64,000 nucleotides of DNA from CAIWTU01 sp963815135 (GTDB lineage Bacteria > Desulfobacterota > Desulfuromonadia > Geobacterales > Geobacteraceae), in the NCBI GenBank assembly GCA_963815135.1, contig CAWFFO010000001.1, positions 248,001 to 312,000 on the forward strand, read 5' to 3'. Of this stretch, positions 35,655 to 44,761 are shown piece after piece; positions within the stretch are counted from its first letter, which is position 1; each line of letters begins with the position of its first letter. The notes under the pieces are model-generated. The model did no database searches. It was given only the letters and a program-made list of their open reading frames with translations, and was not told the origin of the DNA. The position numbers and the translations under genes are program-made.

Positions 35655-36695
35655 ATGAAAAAGAGCACAACAATTACATTCATGGTGGGGTTTTTTATCG
35701 GGATTCTTGTGATTTTCGGATTGCGATTTGCCCTTTACTCGTACGTTTATATTCCCGACCGGGCCTTGTGGAAGTCAAAAGGTGAGATGATCGATAAGTA
35801 CAAGTATAAGGATGGCGACATAATCATAGTCGGTTCGTCTAGAGCTATGGCAATCAACCCGGTGCAACTGCATCAGAAATACCATGTTAGGGCTTACAAT
35901 TTTTCGGTTGGTGGTGCGACCACTCCGTCTACATATTTCTTTGTGAAGCGGATTCTGGATGAGAATCCGGGTGCACGAAAGTTATACATTGAGCTTACTC
36001 CGATTAATATGACTTACCAGGATACCTCTTTGAACGCATCGCTGGGCGAGAATTTCCTAAGGTATGTAGCGACATCGGAAGAGGCTTCGGAACTCGATAC
36101 CGCCTTCCCTGGCGCTATGGAAAAGTATAAACGCATACATCGGTTCCCGTTTGAGGATTATGTGAACATTAAAGACATTTCTTTGCTTGAAAAGACTCTG
36201 ATCAGGTTGCGGTCCGGAGTGAGTGACAATAGTTACATGTCACAGATCACCGTTTGTGATGGTTTTTTGCTTTATCCCGAGAAGAATATCTTTACAACTG
36301 AACAAAACAGAATTTTTGAAAAGAAGGCAGATGACTATTATCAAAAAATATGCAGATATACTGAAAGTCTTCCACCCGTAACCGGCTTATATTTCAATAA
36401 ATTGGTTGATTTGTTAGCCAAGAGGAAAGTCGATTATGTATTCTTCTTCTCTCCGATTCCCAATATCAGGAAGAAATATAATCATTTGGCCTTTGGAGAA
36501 ACATACAAACTGTTCCAGAAAGTCGAAAATAAAGTCAACGATAAAGTTCTTTTGATGGATAACAAATTTTTTTCCGAACCAAGCCATGTAAACAGCTTCG
36601 GGAGCAGTCAGTATACGGAATTCTTCTATATGTGCGTCATGGACGGGAATTGTTCCAGTTTCAACACCATAAACCTGTTCGAGCATAAGTCATGA
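35655..36695 (+). CDS. Membrane-anchored SGNH-hydrolase-like protein (DltD/AlgJ-like position)
   Basis: 346 residues with one N-terminal membrane helix (TTITFMVGFFIGILVIFGLRF) and a periplasmic domain of SGNH type. Block I is IIIVGSSRAMAINP (nucleophile Ser), block II is YNFSVGGATTPS, and the C-terminal catalytic region is FSEPSHVNSFGSSQYTEFFY, where the usual DxxH reads ExxH. It would act with the MBOAT in O-acylation of the EPS. Overlaps the flippase gene (ATGA). Confidence 0.78.
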   Translation: MKKSTTITFMVGFFIGILVIFGLRFALYSYVYIPDRALWKSKGEMIDKYKYKDGDIIIVGSSRAMAINPVQLHQKYHVRAYNFSVGGATTPSTYFFVKRILDENPGARKLYIELTPINMTYQDTSLNASLGENFLRYVATSEEASELDTAFPGAMEKYKRIHRFPFEDYVNIKDISLLEKTLIRLRSGVSDNSYMSQITVCDGFLLYPEKNIFTTEQNRIFEKKADDYYQKICRYTESLPPVTGLYFNKLVDLLAKRKVDYVFFFSPIPNIRKKYNHLAFGETYKLFQKVENKVNDKVLLMDNKFFSEPSHVNSFGSSQYTEFFYMCVMDGNCSSFNTINLFEHKS

Positions 36696-38194
36696 TAAGA
36701 AGACTTTTCAACAACGCCTCATCTAACTACGCAAATATGGTGATATCTATTGTAATCGCGTTCATTATGTCTCCATTTCTGGTCCACAGATTGGGTGACT
36801 TTTATTTTGGATTATGGACGTTGATCATGTCTTTTGCGGGTTATTTTTCGCTTCTCGATTTCGGTATGAATCGGGCCATAGTCCGTTATGTATCCATGTA
36901 CGAAGCAACGGAGCAGAAAAATGAACTCAACAAATTCTTCAACACCTCGCTCATTCTTTATACCTGCTTCGGGCTTATCACTGTGTTTGCAACTCTTATC
37001 ATAACTTACTTCTTTGATCGGATTGTCGATTTGAAGGGTTATGTGATGCTCGGGAAACTGGTTGTCCTTATAGTGGGTTTTGATGCTGCTTTCACCTTTC
37101 CCTTTGGTGTCATGTATGCAGTTCTGATAGCCAGACAGGAACACACAATAGCAAACCGGATAAATATAACCAATGCGATAGCCAGAAATATTTTTCTTTA
37201 TACAGCCATTATTATCAGTCCTCATCTGCTTTGCCTGGCGCTGGTGAATGTGGCTTTTAATATGACAAAAAATTTCCGTATATATAGGACTGTAAGAAAA
37301 AATTGCCCTCATATTCTCTATAACAGGCGATATTTCGATCGAAAATTGATTCCAGATATTTTCAATTACAGCTTATATAGTTTCATTGTTTCGGTGTCCT
37401 CACGGGTCATTAGCTTTACCGACGAGATCGTTGTCGCTACTTTTCTGCGTGTCAGCGACGTAACTTATTATTCCATCGCAACCAATCTCGTGACCTACTT
37501 CGAAAAGCTGATATGGGCAGGCGCGAGCGTGTTTGTCCCCTACATAAGCCAGTTGGACGCCAGAGGGGAGCAGGAACTAGTAAAACAGAGCTTCTTTCGT
37601 GGGTCGAAATACACCCTTTTGATGACCTTGTACATTTTCTGTGGGATTTATCTGCTCGGAGGAGATTTTGTCGGTATTTGGATGGGAGAGAAATATGGCG
37701 CGGTGGTCAAACCTATTCTTCTCGTGCTCGCCTTCGCGAAGGCCATTTCCATGGGGCAATCGATGTCCGTTGCCCGGTTTTTCGGAACCAACAGGCACCA
37801 TCTGCTTGGCAAGTTGAACATGCTGGAAGCGGCAAGCAATCTGATTCTGAGCCTGATACTTGTACGTTCTTACGGGATGATTGGAGTTGCCTATGGGACA
37901 TTGATCCCTTCATGTATTCTTAACGGGATTCTTTTACCAGTTATTGCATTCAGGGAGTTTAAAGTATCCTATCTGGATTTCCTGCTTAAAAGTGTTCTTG
38001 GGCCGTCTGCCGCCTTTTTTGCAACCATATTTTCAATGCTTAAAATAGGAACGCACTCCGCCGGTTACCCGTCATTACTTTTTCAGGGGGGGCTTATGAC
38101 CATGGTCTTCTGTTTCTTCAGCCTGGTGCTTGTAACGGATTCGGTAGAACGGACAGTTCTTCTGTCAAGATTGAGAGTTAAGCATGAAGCGTGA
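36692..38194 (+). CDS. Polysaccharide flippase (Wzx-like)
   Basis: 500-residue polytopic inner-membrane protein of the MATE/MVF-type oligosaccharide flippase group, moving lipid-linked repeats to the periplasm. Start region NASSNYANMVISIVIAFIMSP, then FYFGLWTLIMSFAGYFSLLDFG and RAIVRYVSMY match Wzx proteins, with about 12-14 hydrophobic segments. ATGA overlap with the preceding gene; its end overlaps the next gene by 11 nt. Confidence 0.9.
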   Translation: MIRRLFNNASSNYANMVISIVIAFIMSPFLVHRLGDFYFGLWTLIMSFAGYFSLLDFGMNRAIVRYVSMYEATEQKNELNKFFNTSLILYTCFGLITVFATLIITYFFDRIVDLKGYVMLGKLVVLIVGFDAAFTFPFGVMYAVLIARQEHTIANRINITNAIARNIFLYTAIIISPHLLCLALVNVAFNMTKNFRIYRTVRKNCPHILYNRRYFDRKLIPDIFNYSLYSFIVSVSSRVISFTDEIVVATFLRVSDVTYYSIATNLVTYFEKLIWAGASVFVPYISQLDARGEQELVKQSFFRGSKYTLLMTLYIFCGIYLLGGDFVGIWMGEKYGAVVKPILLVLAFAKAISMGQSMSVARFFGTNRHHLLGKLNMLEAASNLILSLILVRSYGMIGVAYGTLIPSCILNGILLPVIAFREFKVSYLDFLLKSVLGPSAAFFATIFSMLKIGTHSAGYPSLLFQGGLMTMVFCFFSLVLVTDSVERTVLLSRLRVKHEA

Positions 38195-39359
38195 AATTCG
38201 TATGGCGATTATTCGTCCCGTCGGTGCCCCGATTTCCAGGAATTTTTATAATAGTCAAGAAATAGGTCTGGCGCGTGGGCTTTCGCATTATGGAGTAAAT
38301 GTTGATGTCTATGTGGCCGGAGAAGGTGTTAAAGTCAAAAATACATTGATCGATTCCGCCGGGAGCGGAGCCGTAAGGCTGCTTGAGGTCCCTTTTTTCA
38401 AACTGCCGGAAATCAGCCACGCCATTTACCCAAAGTTGAAAAAACTGCTGAAGGATGGACACTACGATTTCATACAGGTAAATGAGGAAAGCGAACTGAC
38501 ATCGTTTCTGGTTGCGCGATTTGCAAAACGCTATGGGATACCATTGGTTGTGTATCAGGGAATGTATGCGCAAATTACAGGGCGTCTCAGAGCTCTTTTT
38601 CAAAAATGTTATGACAGAATTCTATTGCCTTCCTTGCAGCGGAATATAAATATGGCCATTACTAAAACAACATATGCGCAAAAATATCTCGAGAGCAAGG
38701 GATTCACTAACACACGGGTTATTCCCGTGGGGCTCGATCCTTCTCCATTTGTCAACCGGAAAGAGCGAAACTGGCGTAAAGAGTATGACATAAGTGATGA
38801 AAGTCCAATAATATTATATGTAGGTATCTTCGAGCGCAGACGGAATGTGGATTTCATGCTGGATTTGGCAAATAAGCTTGCAGGCGAAGGGGTCTCTTTG
38901 GTAATGGCCGGAACCGGGCCCGAGCACGAGAGGATAAAGATCAGAGTTAGGGAAGAAAAGCTGAATAATGTACGACTTGTAGGTTCTGTTGCTCAGGAAA
39001 ACCTTCCAAGTCTCTACAGGGAAAGCTCCCTATTTTTACTGCCGAGTAATTATGAAATTTATGGAATGGTTGTGCTAGAGGCAATGTATTTTGGTGTGCC
39101 TGTGATATCAACTCGAACGGCGGGACCGGAGGATATAATTGAACAGAGCAATGATGGTATTTTACTTGGTGATCTGGAAATTGGGGAATGGGTAAGTGCC
39201 ATTCTGAATTTATTACAGAATCCTGAAAAACTAAAACATATGGGCAGCATGGCTGAGAAGAAGGTTCGAAAGACTTTAACTTGGGAATCTATCGCATGTG
39301 ATTATAAAGATTATGTTATAAAACCATTAAATATTAAGCATAGCAAATCTATAAACTAA
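38184..39359 (+). CDS. Glycosyltransferase family 4
   Basis: 391-residue GT-B enzyme. FYNSQEIGLARGLSHYGVNVDVY in the acceptor half; VIPVGLDPSPF, ILYVGIFERRRNVDFML, and the donor EX7E region LPSNYEIYGMVVLEAMYFGVPVI. Belongs to the EPS block; the 11-nt overlap with the flippase suggests cotranslation. Base composition falls toward AT from this gene onward. Confidence 0.9.
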   Translation: MKREIRMAIIRPVGAPISRNFYNSQEIGLARGLSHYGVNVDVYVAGEGVKVKNTLIDSAGSGAVRLLEVPFFKLPEISHAIYPKLKKLLKDGHYDFIQVNEESELTSFLVARFAKRYGIPLVVYQGMYAQITGRLRALFQKCYDRILLPSLQRNINMAITKTTYAQKYLESKGFTNTRVIPVGLDPSPFVNRKERNWRKEYDISDESPIILYVGIFERRRNVDFMLDLANKLAGEGVSLVMAGTGPEHERIKIRVREEKLNNVRLVGSVAQENLPSLYRESSLFLLPSNYEIYGMVVLEAMYFGVPVISTRTAGPEDIIEQSNDGILLGDLEIGEWVSAILNLLQNPEKLKHMGSMAEKKVRKTLTWESIACDYKDYVIKPLNIKHSKSIN

Positions 39360-39411
39360 TTCGATGATGTAAGATTGGCATTTAACAAATATTAAACCTA
39401 GGTTAACTGAA

Positions 39412-40752
39412 ATGAACAAATTACTTGCGAAATTGATTTTTATCTACCCTACACATTTTATGCTCAGAGAATGGGTTCCTATCTACAGGCCCGAAATTAA
39501 AGAATGTGATTATTTATCAAATACAGAGTTGCAGAAGTACCAGGATGCGAAGCTGAATCGTTTATTGTCGTATTGCTATTATCATGATCCTTACTATCGG
39601 CAACTTCTTAATCGAGTTGCAGGAAGACGTATTAAAGACGGTTTCCATAATTTGTTCAAGCAACTACCTTTACTCAGTAAAGAAGATGTAAGAATAAGGT
39701 CAAAAGCACAAGCCTATTCCTACATGAGTAGTCTTGAGCATCGTTCAACGAGTGGATCTACCGGTTTACCATTAGAATTCTGGAAAGATCGCTTCTCAAC
39801 TGCTTACATGGAAGCAGTGCAAAATCATGCTTATAGTTGGCACGGGATAGAAGTCGGTGAACCGCAAGGTCGATTTTGGGGGGTGGCAAGTGGAAGCAAA
39901 GTTAGAATTATGAGAATAAAGTATTTTATTAAAAATCGAATTCGTTTTTCGGCCTTCGATCTCAGTGATAAGTCCAAATATTTATTTTATAAGCGCCTTA
40001 GCAAATTCTCTCCAACGTATTTATATGGATACCCAAGTCTCATGTTGGAATTTATTCGATTTTTGAAAAGTGAAAAACTTTCCTTGTCAAAAATTCCACT
40101 AAAGGTGGCAATAGGCACAGGTGAATATGTCTATCCTCACGAAAAAGAAGAGTTGGAGCAGTATCTAAATATTCCATTTATTGGTGAATATGGTTGTACA
40201 GAGACCGGCGTAATAGCATTTGATTGTCCTAAAGGGAAAATGCATGTTATGTCGTCAAACATCCTTGTAGAAGTAGTCGATTCAGAGGGACGTCCAGTAA
40301 ATTATGGAATTGAAGGCGAAATTGTTGTTACCGAACTCCATGCCCGCCATTTTCCGTTTATCCGATATCGTATTGGGGATAGGGGTAGTCTTTCAAATGA
40401 AATATGCCCATGTGGCCGCACTTTGCCGATATTGAATATTTCTTCAGGCAGAAAGGATGACTACATAATAACTCCTGATGGTCTGAAAGTGTATGACGCT
40501 ATACTTGCATATACCCTAAAGAATGGTGTGATTCAATTCAAAGCTGTTCAGGATCGTACAGACCACCTATCCATTTTTGTCGTTTCAGAAGCTAATTTCA
40601 ATTCTGTTTTGGAACAAGACTATATACAACGTTTCAAACTTAATATTAGTGAGGCAATGCAATTTGAGTTCATAAAGGTTAAAGAGATTGAGCGGGAAAG
40701 TTCAGGCAAACTTCGGTATTTCAGGTCTGAAGTGAAGGGAGATGTCAAGTGA
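39412..40752 (+). CDS. CapK/phenylacetate-CoA ligase-like adenylating protein
   Basis: 446-residue ANL-family protein of the PaaK/CapK group (COG1541), common in capsule loci with unknown chemistry. HRSTSGSTGLPLEFWKD is the ATP-binding loop, followed by YGYPSLMLEFIRFL, FIGEYGCTETGVIAFDCP and FPFIRYRIGDRG. The DNA is markedly AT-rich compared with the genes before 38 kb. GTGA overlap with the next gene. Confidence 0.87.
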   Translation: MNKLLAKLIFIYPTHFMLREWVPIYRPEIKECDYLSNTELQKYQDAKLNRLLSYCYYHDPYYRQLLNRVAGRRIKDGFHNLFKQLPLLSKEDVRIRSKAQAYSYMSSLEHRSTSGSTGLPLEFWKDRFSTAYMEAVQNHAYSWHGIEVGEPQGRFWGVASGSKVRIMRIKYFIKNRIRFSAFDLSDKSKYLFYKRLSKFSPTYLYGYPSLMLEFIRFLKSEKLSLSKIPLKVAIGTGEYVYPHEKEELEQYLNIPFIGEYGCTETGVIAFDCPKGKMHVMSSNILVEVVDSEGRPVNYGIEGEIVVTELHARHFPFIRYRIGDRGSLSNEICPCGRTLPILNISSGRKDDYIITPDGLKVYDAILAYTLKNGVIQFKAVQDRTDHLSIFVVSEANFNSVLEQDYIQRFKLNISEAMQFEFIKVKEIERESSGKLRYFRSEVKGDVK

Positions 40753-41729
40753 TATATGAACAGCCTTTGCCATTTATTTCGATTATTATACCTGTTCGCA
40801 ATGAAGAGAAATACATTGCCCGCTGTTTAAGATCAGTTATTGCACAGAATTATCCTCCTGAAAAAATTGAAATAATTGTTGTGGATAATGGCAGTGATGA
40901 TAGAACTCCATATATTGTTGAGGAAATTATTAGATATGACGAACGTTGTACTCTTTTTTACAAATTGGGAGGAACAATAGCTTCGGTGAGGAATTACGGT
41001 TTTAAACACTCAAAGGGTGAAGTTTTAGCCTTTCTTGATGGAGACAGCGTAGTTAGTCAGGAGTGGTCAAACATCGGAGTAAATATACTCTTGGGCAAAG
41101 AAGATATATCATGTGTTGGATTTGCTGTCACGCCACCATTATCTTCACAGAGTTGGGTTGAACGGACATGGTTTCCAATTAGTAGTTCAGGTAAATATAA
41201 AGGAACAAGAGAAGTGAATTGGCTGTCATCCTTTAATTTATTGATAAGACATAAATCTTTTGAGAAAGCTAAAGGTTTTGATGAAACATTGTTTACATGT
41301 GAAGATGTTGATCTCGGAAGAAGGCTTTCTGCTTTTTCTCGTTTAATATTCAGTGATGCTTGTAAAGTTGAACATCTTGGTACAGTTAAAACTGTATCAG
41401 AATTTTTGAAAAAGGAATATTGGCGTGGTCAAAAAAGTTTTAAAACGTTTTTAAAAAATAGCAAAAAACGTAATGATGTTTTAAGTATATTGATCCCACT
41501 AATATATCTTTTTTTAATTGTTGTTTGGATGTATTTGGTTCTTCTTGTTATTTTTATTGGAAAAGGCAATATTTATTTATTACTAACATCAATATTAATT
41601 ACTATAATACCGTTAATAATGTCCATGCGATCTGGAGTACGAACACCAAAAAACACGTTAAATACATCGTTATTATTTGTACTTTATTTAATTGCTCGAG
41701 GTGCAGCCATTGTCAGATGCAGATCTTGA
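40749..41729 (+). CDS. Glycosyltransferase family 2, membrane-associated
   Basis: 326-residue GT2 paralogous to the gene at 6464-7420. FISIIIPVRNEEKYIARCLRS, VVDNGSDDRTP, FLDGDSVVSQEW (DxD), NWLSSFNLLIRHKSF and FTCEDVDLGRRL; two or three hydrophobic helices at the C-terminus. GTG start in a GTGA overlap. AT-rich composition and codon use set it apart from its paralog, pointing to separate acquisition. Confidence 0.9.
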   Translation: MIYEQPLPFISIIIPVRNEEKYIARCLRSVIAQNYPPEKIEIIVVDNGSDDRTPYIVEEIIRYDERCTLFYKLGGTIASVRNYGFKHSKGEVLAFLDGDSVVSQEWSNIGVNILLGKEDISCVGFAVTPPLSSQSWVERTWFPISSSGKYKGTREVNWLSSFNLLIRHKSFEKAKGFDETLFTCEDVDLGRRLSAFSRLIFSDACKVEHLGTVKTVSEFLKKEYWRGQKSFKTFLKNSKKRNDVLSILIPLIYLFLIVVWMYLVLLVIFIGKGNIYLLLTSILITIIPLIMSMRSGVRTPKNTLNTSLLFVLYLIARGAAIVRCRS

Positions 41730-42822
41730 ATCAATTACTTTATGCGCGGTTGGGGATATAAGTTTAGGTGATTCTCCAAAAATGCTTGGAATAGGTGTTC
41801 GTAGAGCAGTATCAAAATATGGTGGAGATTACATTTTTACCGATGTGCGAGATAAGCTTCATGCTGATATAATTTTCGGTAATCTTGAAGGAGTACTATC
41901 AGATTATGGTTACGAGGAACTTGCTTTTCAAAAGGCTCAACTTCGTGCTGACCCTAACATGGTTAAAACATTAAAAAATATTGGATTCAACATCCTGAAT
42001 GTCGCTAACAATCACATGATGCAGCATGGGAGGGAGTCTTTTTTTGAGACATGCATCTTGCTTGAACGCTCTGGAATAGGTGTAGTAGGTCTTAAGGGAA
42101 TAGATGGATGGAATTGCCGCCCTTATGTTCTTCAATTGAAGGGAATTAAAATAGGATTTCTGGGCTATTCTGATCCAGATGGATATGGCCATGAACCACT
42201 TTACGCAATAAATGAACCTCAGGCGGTATTTGCTGATGTAAGGCAATTGCGTTTGGAAGTAGATTATTTAGTGGTAAGTTTACATTGGGGCGACGAGTTT
42301 ATTTGCTCTCCTTCTCCAAAAAATGAAGTATTTGGACGCAAATTAATAGAAACAGGAGTTGATATCATTTTAGGACATCATCCACATTCAATACAAAGAA
42401 TTGACAACTATCGTGATAAATGGATCTGCTATAGTCTTGGAAATTTTGTCTTCGATATGATCTGGAATTACCGCACTAAAGCCGGTTTGATGACTACATT
42501 CAAATTAACTAAAGATATATGTTATTTAAAAGAAATCGAATATGTGAATATTGATGTCAAGTATAAACCAAGATCCCTTGCTGTAGACATGGAATTCTTA
42601 AATAAATATGTCAAAAATGATGAAGATTATATAAAAACAGAGAAATTATACATAAAGTTGGTGCGAAAGCGTTTTACAGAAAATAGAAATCTAGGGCATC
42701 TATATCTCTTGATGAATTTTTATAGATACAATCCATGGCTATATTTTCAAATATGGCTGAATTCAATCCGCAGTTTATTTGCAGTAGCAATAAACAAAAA
42801 TATTAATGCAACAAAACAATAA
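41692..42822 (+). CDS. CapA-family poly-gamma-glutamate/capsule protein
   Basis: Metallophosphatase-fold CapA protein (376 aa or slightly less). CAVGDISLGD near the start, FGNLEGVLSDYG, NVANNHMMQHG, VSLHWGDEF, DIILGHHPHSIQ and YSLGNFVFD are the conserved metal-site motifs. Such proteins occur in capsule synthesis and export; the exact reaction is unclear. No signal peptide seen. The start is uncertain: TTG 41692, GTG 41701 and TTG 41710 are all in frame inside the previous gene, with GAGG at 41698-41701 favouring 41710. Confidence 0.88.
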   Translation: MLEVQPLSDADLESITLCAVGDISLGDSPKMLGIGVRRAVSKYGGDYIFTDVRDKLHADIIFGNLEGVLSDYGYEELAFQKAQLRADPNMVKTLKNIGFNILNVANNHMMQHGRESFFETCILLERSGIGVVGLKGIDGWNCRPYVLQLKGIKIGFLGYSDPDGYGHEPLYAINEPQAVFADVRQLRLEVDYLVVSLHWGDEFICSPSPKNEVFGRKLIETGVDIILGHHPHSIQRIDNYRDKWICYSLGNFVFDMIWNYRTKAGLMTTFKLTKDICYLKEIEYVNIDVKYKPRSLAVDMEFLNKYVKNDEDYIKTEKLYIKLVRKRFTENRNLGHLYLLMNFYRYNPWLYFQIWLNSIRSLFAVAINKNINATKQ

Positions 42823-42919
42823 TAATTTAATAATAATAAAAAAATAACCATACTGTAGTTGTTGTTATAACTTTATAAAGGAGTAGACAGGTATGTATAC
42901 AAATATATATTTGTAAATA

Positions 42920-43498
42920 TTAATTATGTTTTGAATATGGCCAATATCCATAACCTACTATGCCAATCAACCCCATAGCGAATAATAGAAAACTTGTAGG
43001 TTCGGGTGTATGAAGAGGCGGGTCAACTATAGAGTCAATATTGAAGAAAAACGAATCAATTGCATGAGATCCATCATATCCATATAGAATCATACCTTTT
43101 GTAAAGTTAAATTGAATTGCGCTATCAAGAAGAGGGTTCAATCCGAAAAAATTACCATTTTCTACACGATAATTGAATCCGTTGCCTGAAATCCAGTAAC
43201 CCGTCCCTTCTGAAGTGTATCCATCTGTCGACAAAACAATTCCGCTCGGTTTATCAGTGTGAGAATCATACCAGTGGGCTCCATTGTCTATAACATTGGT
43301 AGAGCTGGTATCGTAAAAAAAATCACATTGGAAGACTTTACCAAGATAATTCGGCATTTCGTCCCAAGTATTGTTAAATGCACCAGTGATAGTTGCTGAA
43401 AAATGGTATTGAATTGGCATGCCATAGGAATTATTTACATGAAAAGCTGTACAAAAAATAAGAACAAATAGAGTTAAGATAATATTCTTTGGATTCAT
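42920..43498 (-). CDS. PEP-CTERM sorting-signal protein
   Basis: 192-residue exported protein with a signal peptide (NIILTLFVLIFCTAFHVNNS) and a C-terminal TPEP followed by a hydrophobic helix (SFLLFAMGLIGIVGYGYW) and a short polar tail YSKHN, the PEP-CTERM arrangement recognised by exosortase. The middle is beta-rich with many aromatic and Gly/Asn residues and no recognised enzyme motif. A GGGGGTGG ribosome binding site precedes the ATG. A sigma-54 promoter and a PrsR-type box lie upstream. The tail is only weakly basic, less typical than the protein at 61489. Confidence 0.85.
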   Translation of the reverse strand: MNPKNIILTLFVLIFCTAFHVNNSYGMPIQYHFSATITGAFNNTWDEMPNYLGKVFQCDFFYDTSSTNVIDNGAHWYDSHTDKPSGIVLSTDGYTSEGTGYWISGNGFNYRVENGNFFGLNPLLDSAIQFNFTKGMILYGYDGSHAIDSFFFNIDSIVDPPLHTPEPTSFLLFAMGLIGIVGYGYWPYSKHN

Positions 43499-43574
43499 AA
43501 TTCCACCCCCTTCAGGTTTATTTAAACTTTATATATAAAAAAATTAATAAAATATAAATAATAGATATATTATC

Positions 43575-43590
43575 AGCAATAAGCGTGCCG
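43575..43590 (-). promoter_or_regulatory. Sigma-54 -24/-12 promoter of PEP-CTERM gene
   Basis: On the - strand the sequence is CGGCACGCTTATTGCT, matching the sigma-54 consensus TGGCACG-N4-TTGCW at 15 of the 16 positions that count, including GG/GC spacing. It lies about 77 nt upstream of the PEP-CTERM ATG and is paired with a box 59 nt further upstream that recurs before the other PEP-CTERM gene. Confidence 0.82.
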
Positions 43591-43649
43591 CTTTAAGCCA
43601 CTAGATTTTTTGCTAAAATATTATAAACAAGACCAATGATTATTGATTG

Positions 43650-43666
43650 TGTAAATTATGTCGACA
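43650..43666 (-). promoter_or_regulatory. PEP-CTERM box (putative PrsR activator site)
   Basis: - strand TGTCGACATAATTTACA. It matches the box at 61306-61322 (TGTCGGACTAATTTACA) at 14 of 17 positions, with near-identical distance to the sigma-54 promoter (59 against 61 nt). That arrangement is what an enhancer-binding protein such as PrsR would use. Binding itself is inferred. Confidence 0.7.
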
Positions 43667-43763
43667 TAATCTGTTAATATATCCGACGCCCCTCTGTGCC
43701 AATATAAGTGAGACGCTTACCTCCCAATAAATTAATGTAGAGGGCGGGGAGGTAAGAAAGGAA

Positions 43764-44280
43764 ATGACCATCAGCAAAGTTAAGAGCATCCCGGTTATTG
43801 TAGGAGCCCGGAGGGTGACGGCAATAACCGGGATGAACCCCGAAAAAACTACCCTGACAGAGCAGGGGGCGGAGTTGAGTCCGCCTAACCCTGAAGTGCC
43901 GGAAAGACCCGTACGCAGGCGTTTCACTGCAGAATACAAACTTGATAAACTTCGACAGGCCGACGTGTGTTCGGAACCCGGCAGTCTGAGGGCTCTACTG
44001 CGCCGGAAGGGGCCCTATTCGTCCAACCTGACTACTTGGTGCCGTCAACGGGACAAGGGACGCTGGCAGCACTGAGGCCCAAGCAGAGAGGTCGTAAAGC
44101 CATTGCACCTGATCCTGTGGCTGTTGAGAATGATCAGCAGCGCAAGGAAAATGCACGGCTAGCAAAGTGTCTCAAACAGGCGGAATTGATAATCGATGTC
44201 CAAAAAAAGTCTCGCAGATACTGGGGATCACCCTGGAAACGCCGCCAGAGAACGAGAGCGATTAATGGAAGCACGGAATT
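43764..44280 (+). pseudogene. Decayed IS3-type transposase orfA-like gene
   Basis: Starts after GAGGTAAGAAAGGAA with an ATG and shows RRRFTAEYKLDKLRQADVCS then SLRALLRRKGPYSSNLTTW, typical of IS3-group helper proteins. The frame then breaks near 44040: the continuation (LAALRPKQRGRKAIAPDP, then ENARLAKCLKQAELIIDVQK) is in another frame, and a further shift follows near 44215. No orfB/catalytic DDE part is found. Inactive remnant separating the EPS region from the dockerin region. Confidence 0.8.
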
Positions 44281-44311
44281 TGTCAATAACTTTGAGGCAC
44301 TTACCATGTGA

Positions 44312-44576
44312 ATTTAGTCTAGCGAATTTTAGCATTCCAACGGTTTTGGCGGGTTGATCCACGCCGCTTCCGGTAAAGGTTTATGTAAGGGCATTTTCCT
44401 GACAAAGCGCTCAGGGTGTGCCGCATAAGCGGCATCAAGATCCTTGAATATTAACAATGCTTTATCTTACTGAAACGTCATTTTTTGAGGAAACCGTATA
44501 AAAAGGCATAATGTATGAAAATTAAAAAATGTCAATAAAAAATAAAATTTACATTAAAAATACATTAAAAATACGT
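44312..44576. other. AT-rich intergenic stretch
   Basis: From the transposase remnant to the riboswitch promoter there is no supportable gene. It holds a degenerate GC-richer part to about 44470 that may be element debris, then strongly AT-rich DNA with two consecutive copies of the short unit acattaaaaat just before the -35 box. Confidence 0.5.
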
Positions 44577-44605
44577 TTGACAAATCTTGATTTTTAAGTT
44601 ATAAG
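44577..44605 (+). promoter_or_regulatory. Sigma-70-type promoter of the first riboswitch transcript
   Basis: TTGACA (44577-44582), 17 nt, TATAAG (44600-44605). A transcript from about 44612 would start just before the aptamer, so the riboswitch would be close to the 5' end. Confidence 0.75.
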
Positions 44606-44621
44606 GCGCAAAAACTATATG

Positions 44622-44708
44622 TTATACGATAATTCTAAACCATCAGTGTGGATGGGACGGAAAACCTAAGGATCTCCTCGATATAGCCGGGTTGCCGAAA
44701 TACCGCAA
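44622..44708 (+). promoter_or_regulatory. GEMM-I riboswitch 1 (divergent)
   Basis: Aptamer of the GEMM-I cyclic-dinucleotide class: CTAAACCATC, hairpin, GATGGGACGGAAAACCTAAGG, then AGCCGGGTTGCCGAAATACC. Relative to the other two copies, the P2 hairpin loop is AGTGTG rather than a GNRA tetraloop, and the base three before the conserved AAA (44634, equivalent to position 20 of Vc2) is T instead of A or G. It overlaps a terminator and precedes the dockerin gene at 44762 by about 50 nt, so ligand binding should prevent termination. Confidence 0.85.
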
Positions 44709-44733
44709 TTTGGTATCAGGCCCGGCTTATTCT
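44685..44733 (+). terminator. Expression-platform terminator of riboswitch 1
   Basis: AGCCGGG (44685-44691) pairs with CCCGGCT (44721-44727), and ATACC with GGTAT inside; TTATTC follows. The 5' arm is part of the aptamer, so aptamer folding and terminator exclude each other. Confidence 0.7.
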
Positions 44734-44761
44734 GTAGTTATGAAATTTTGGAGACTGTACA

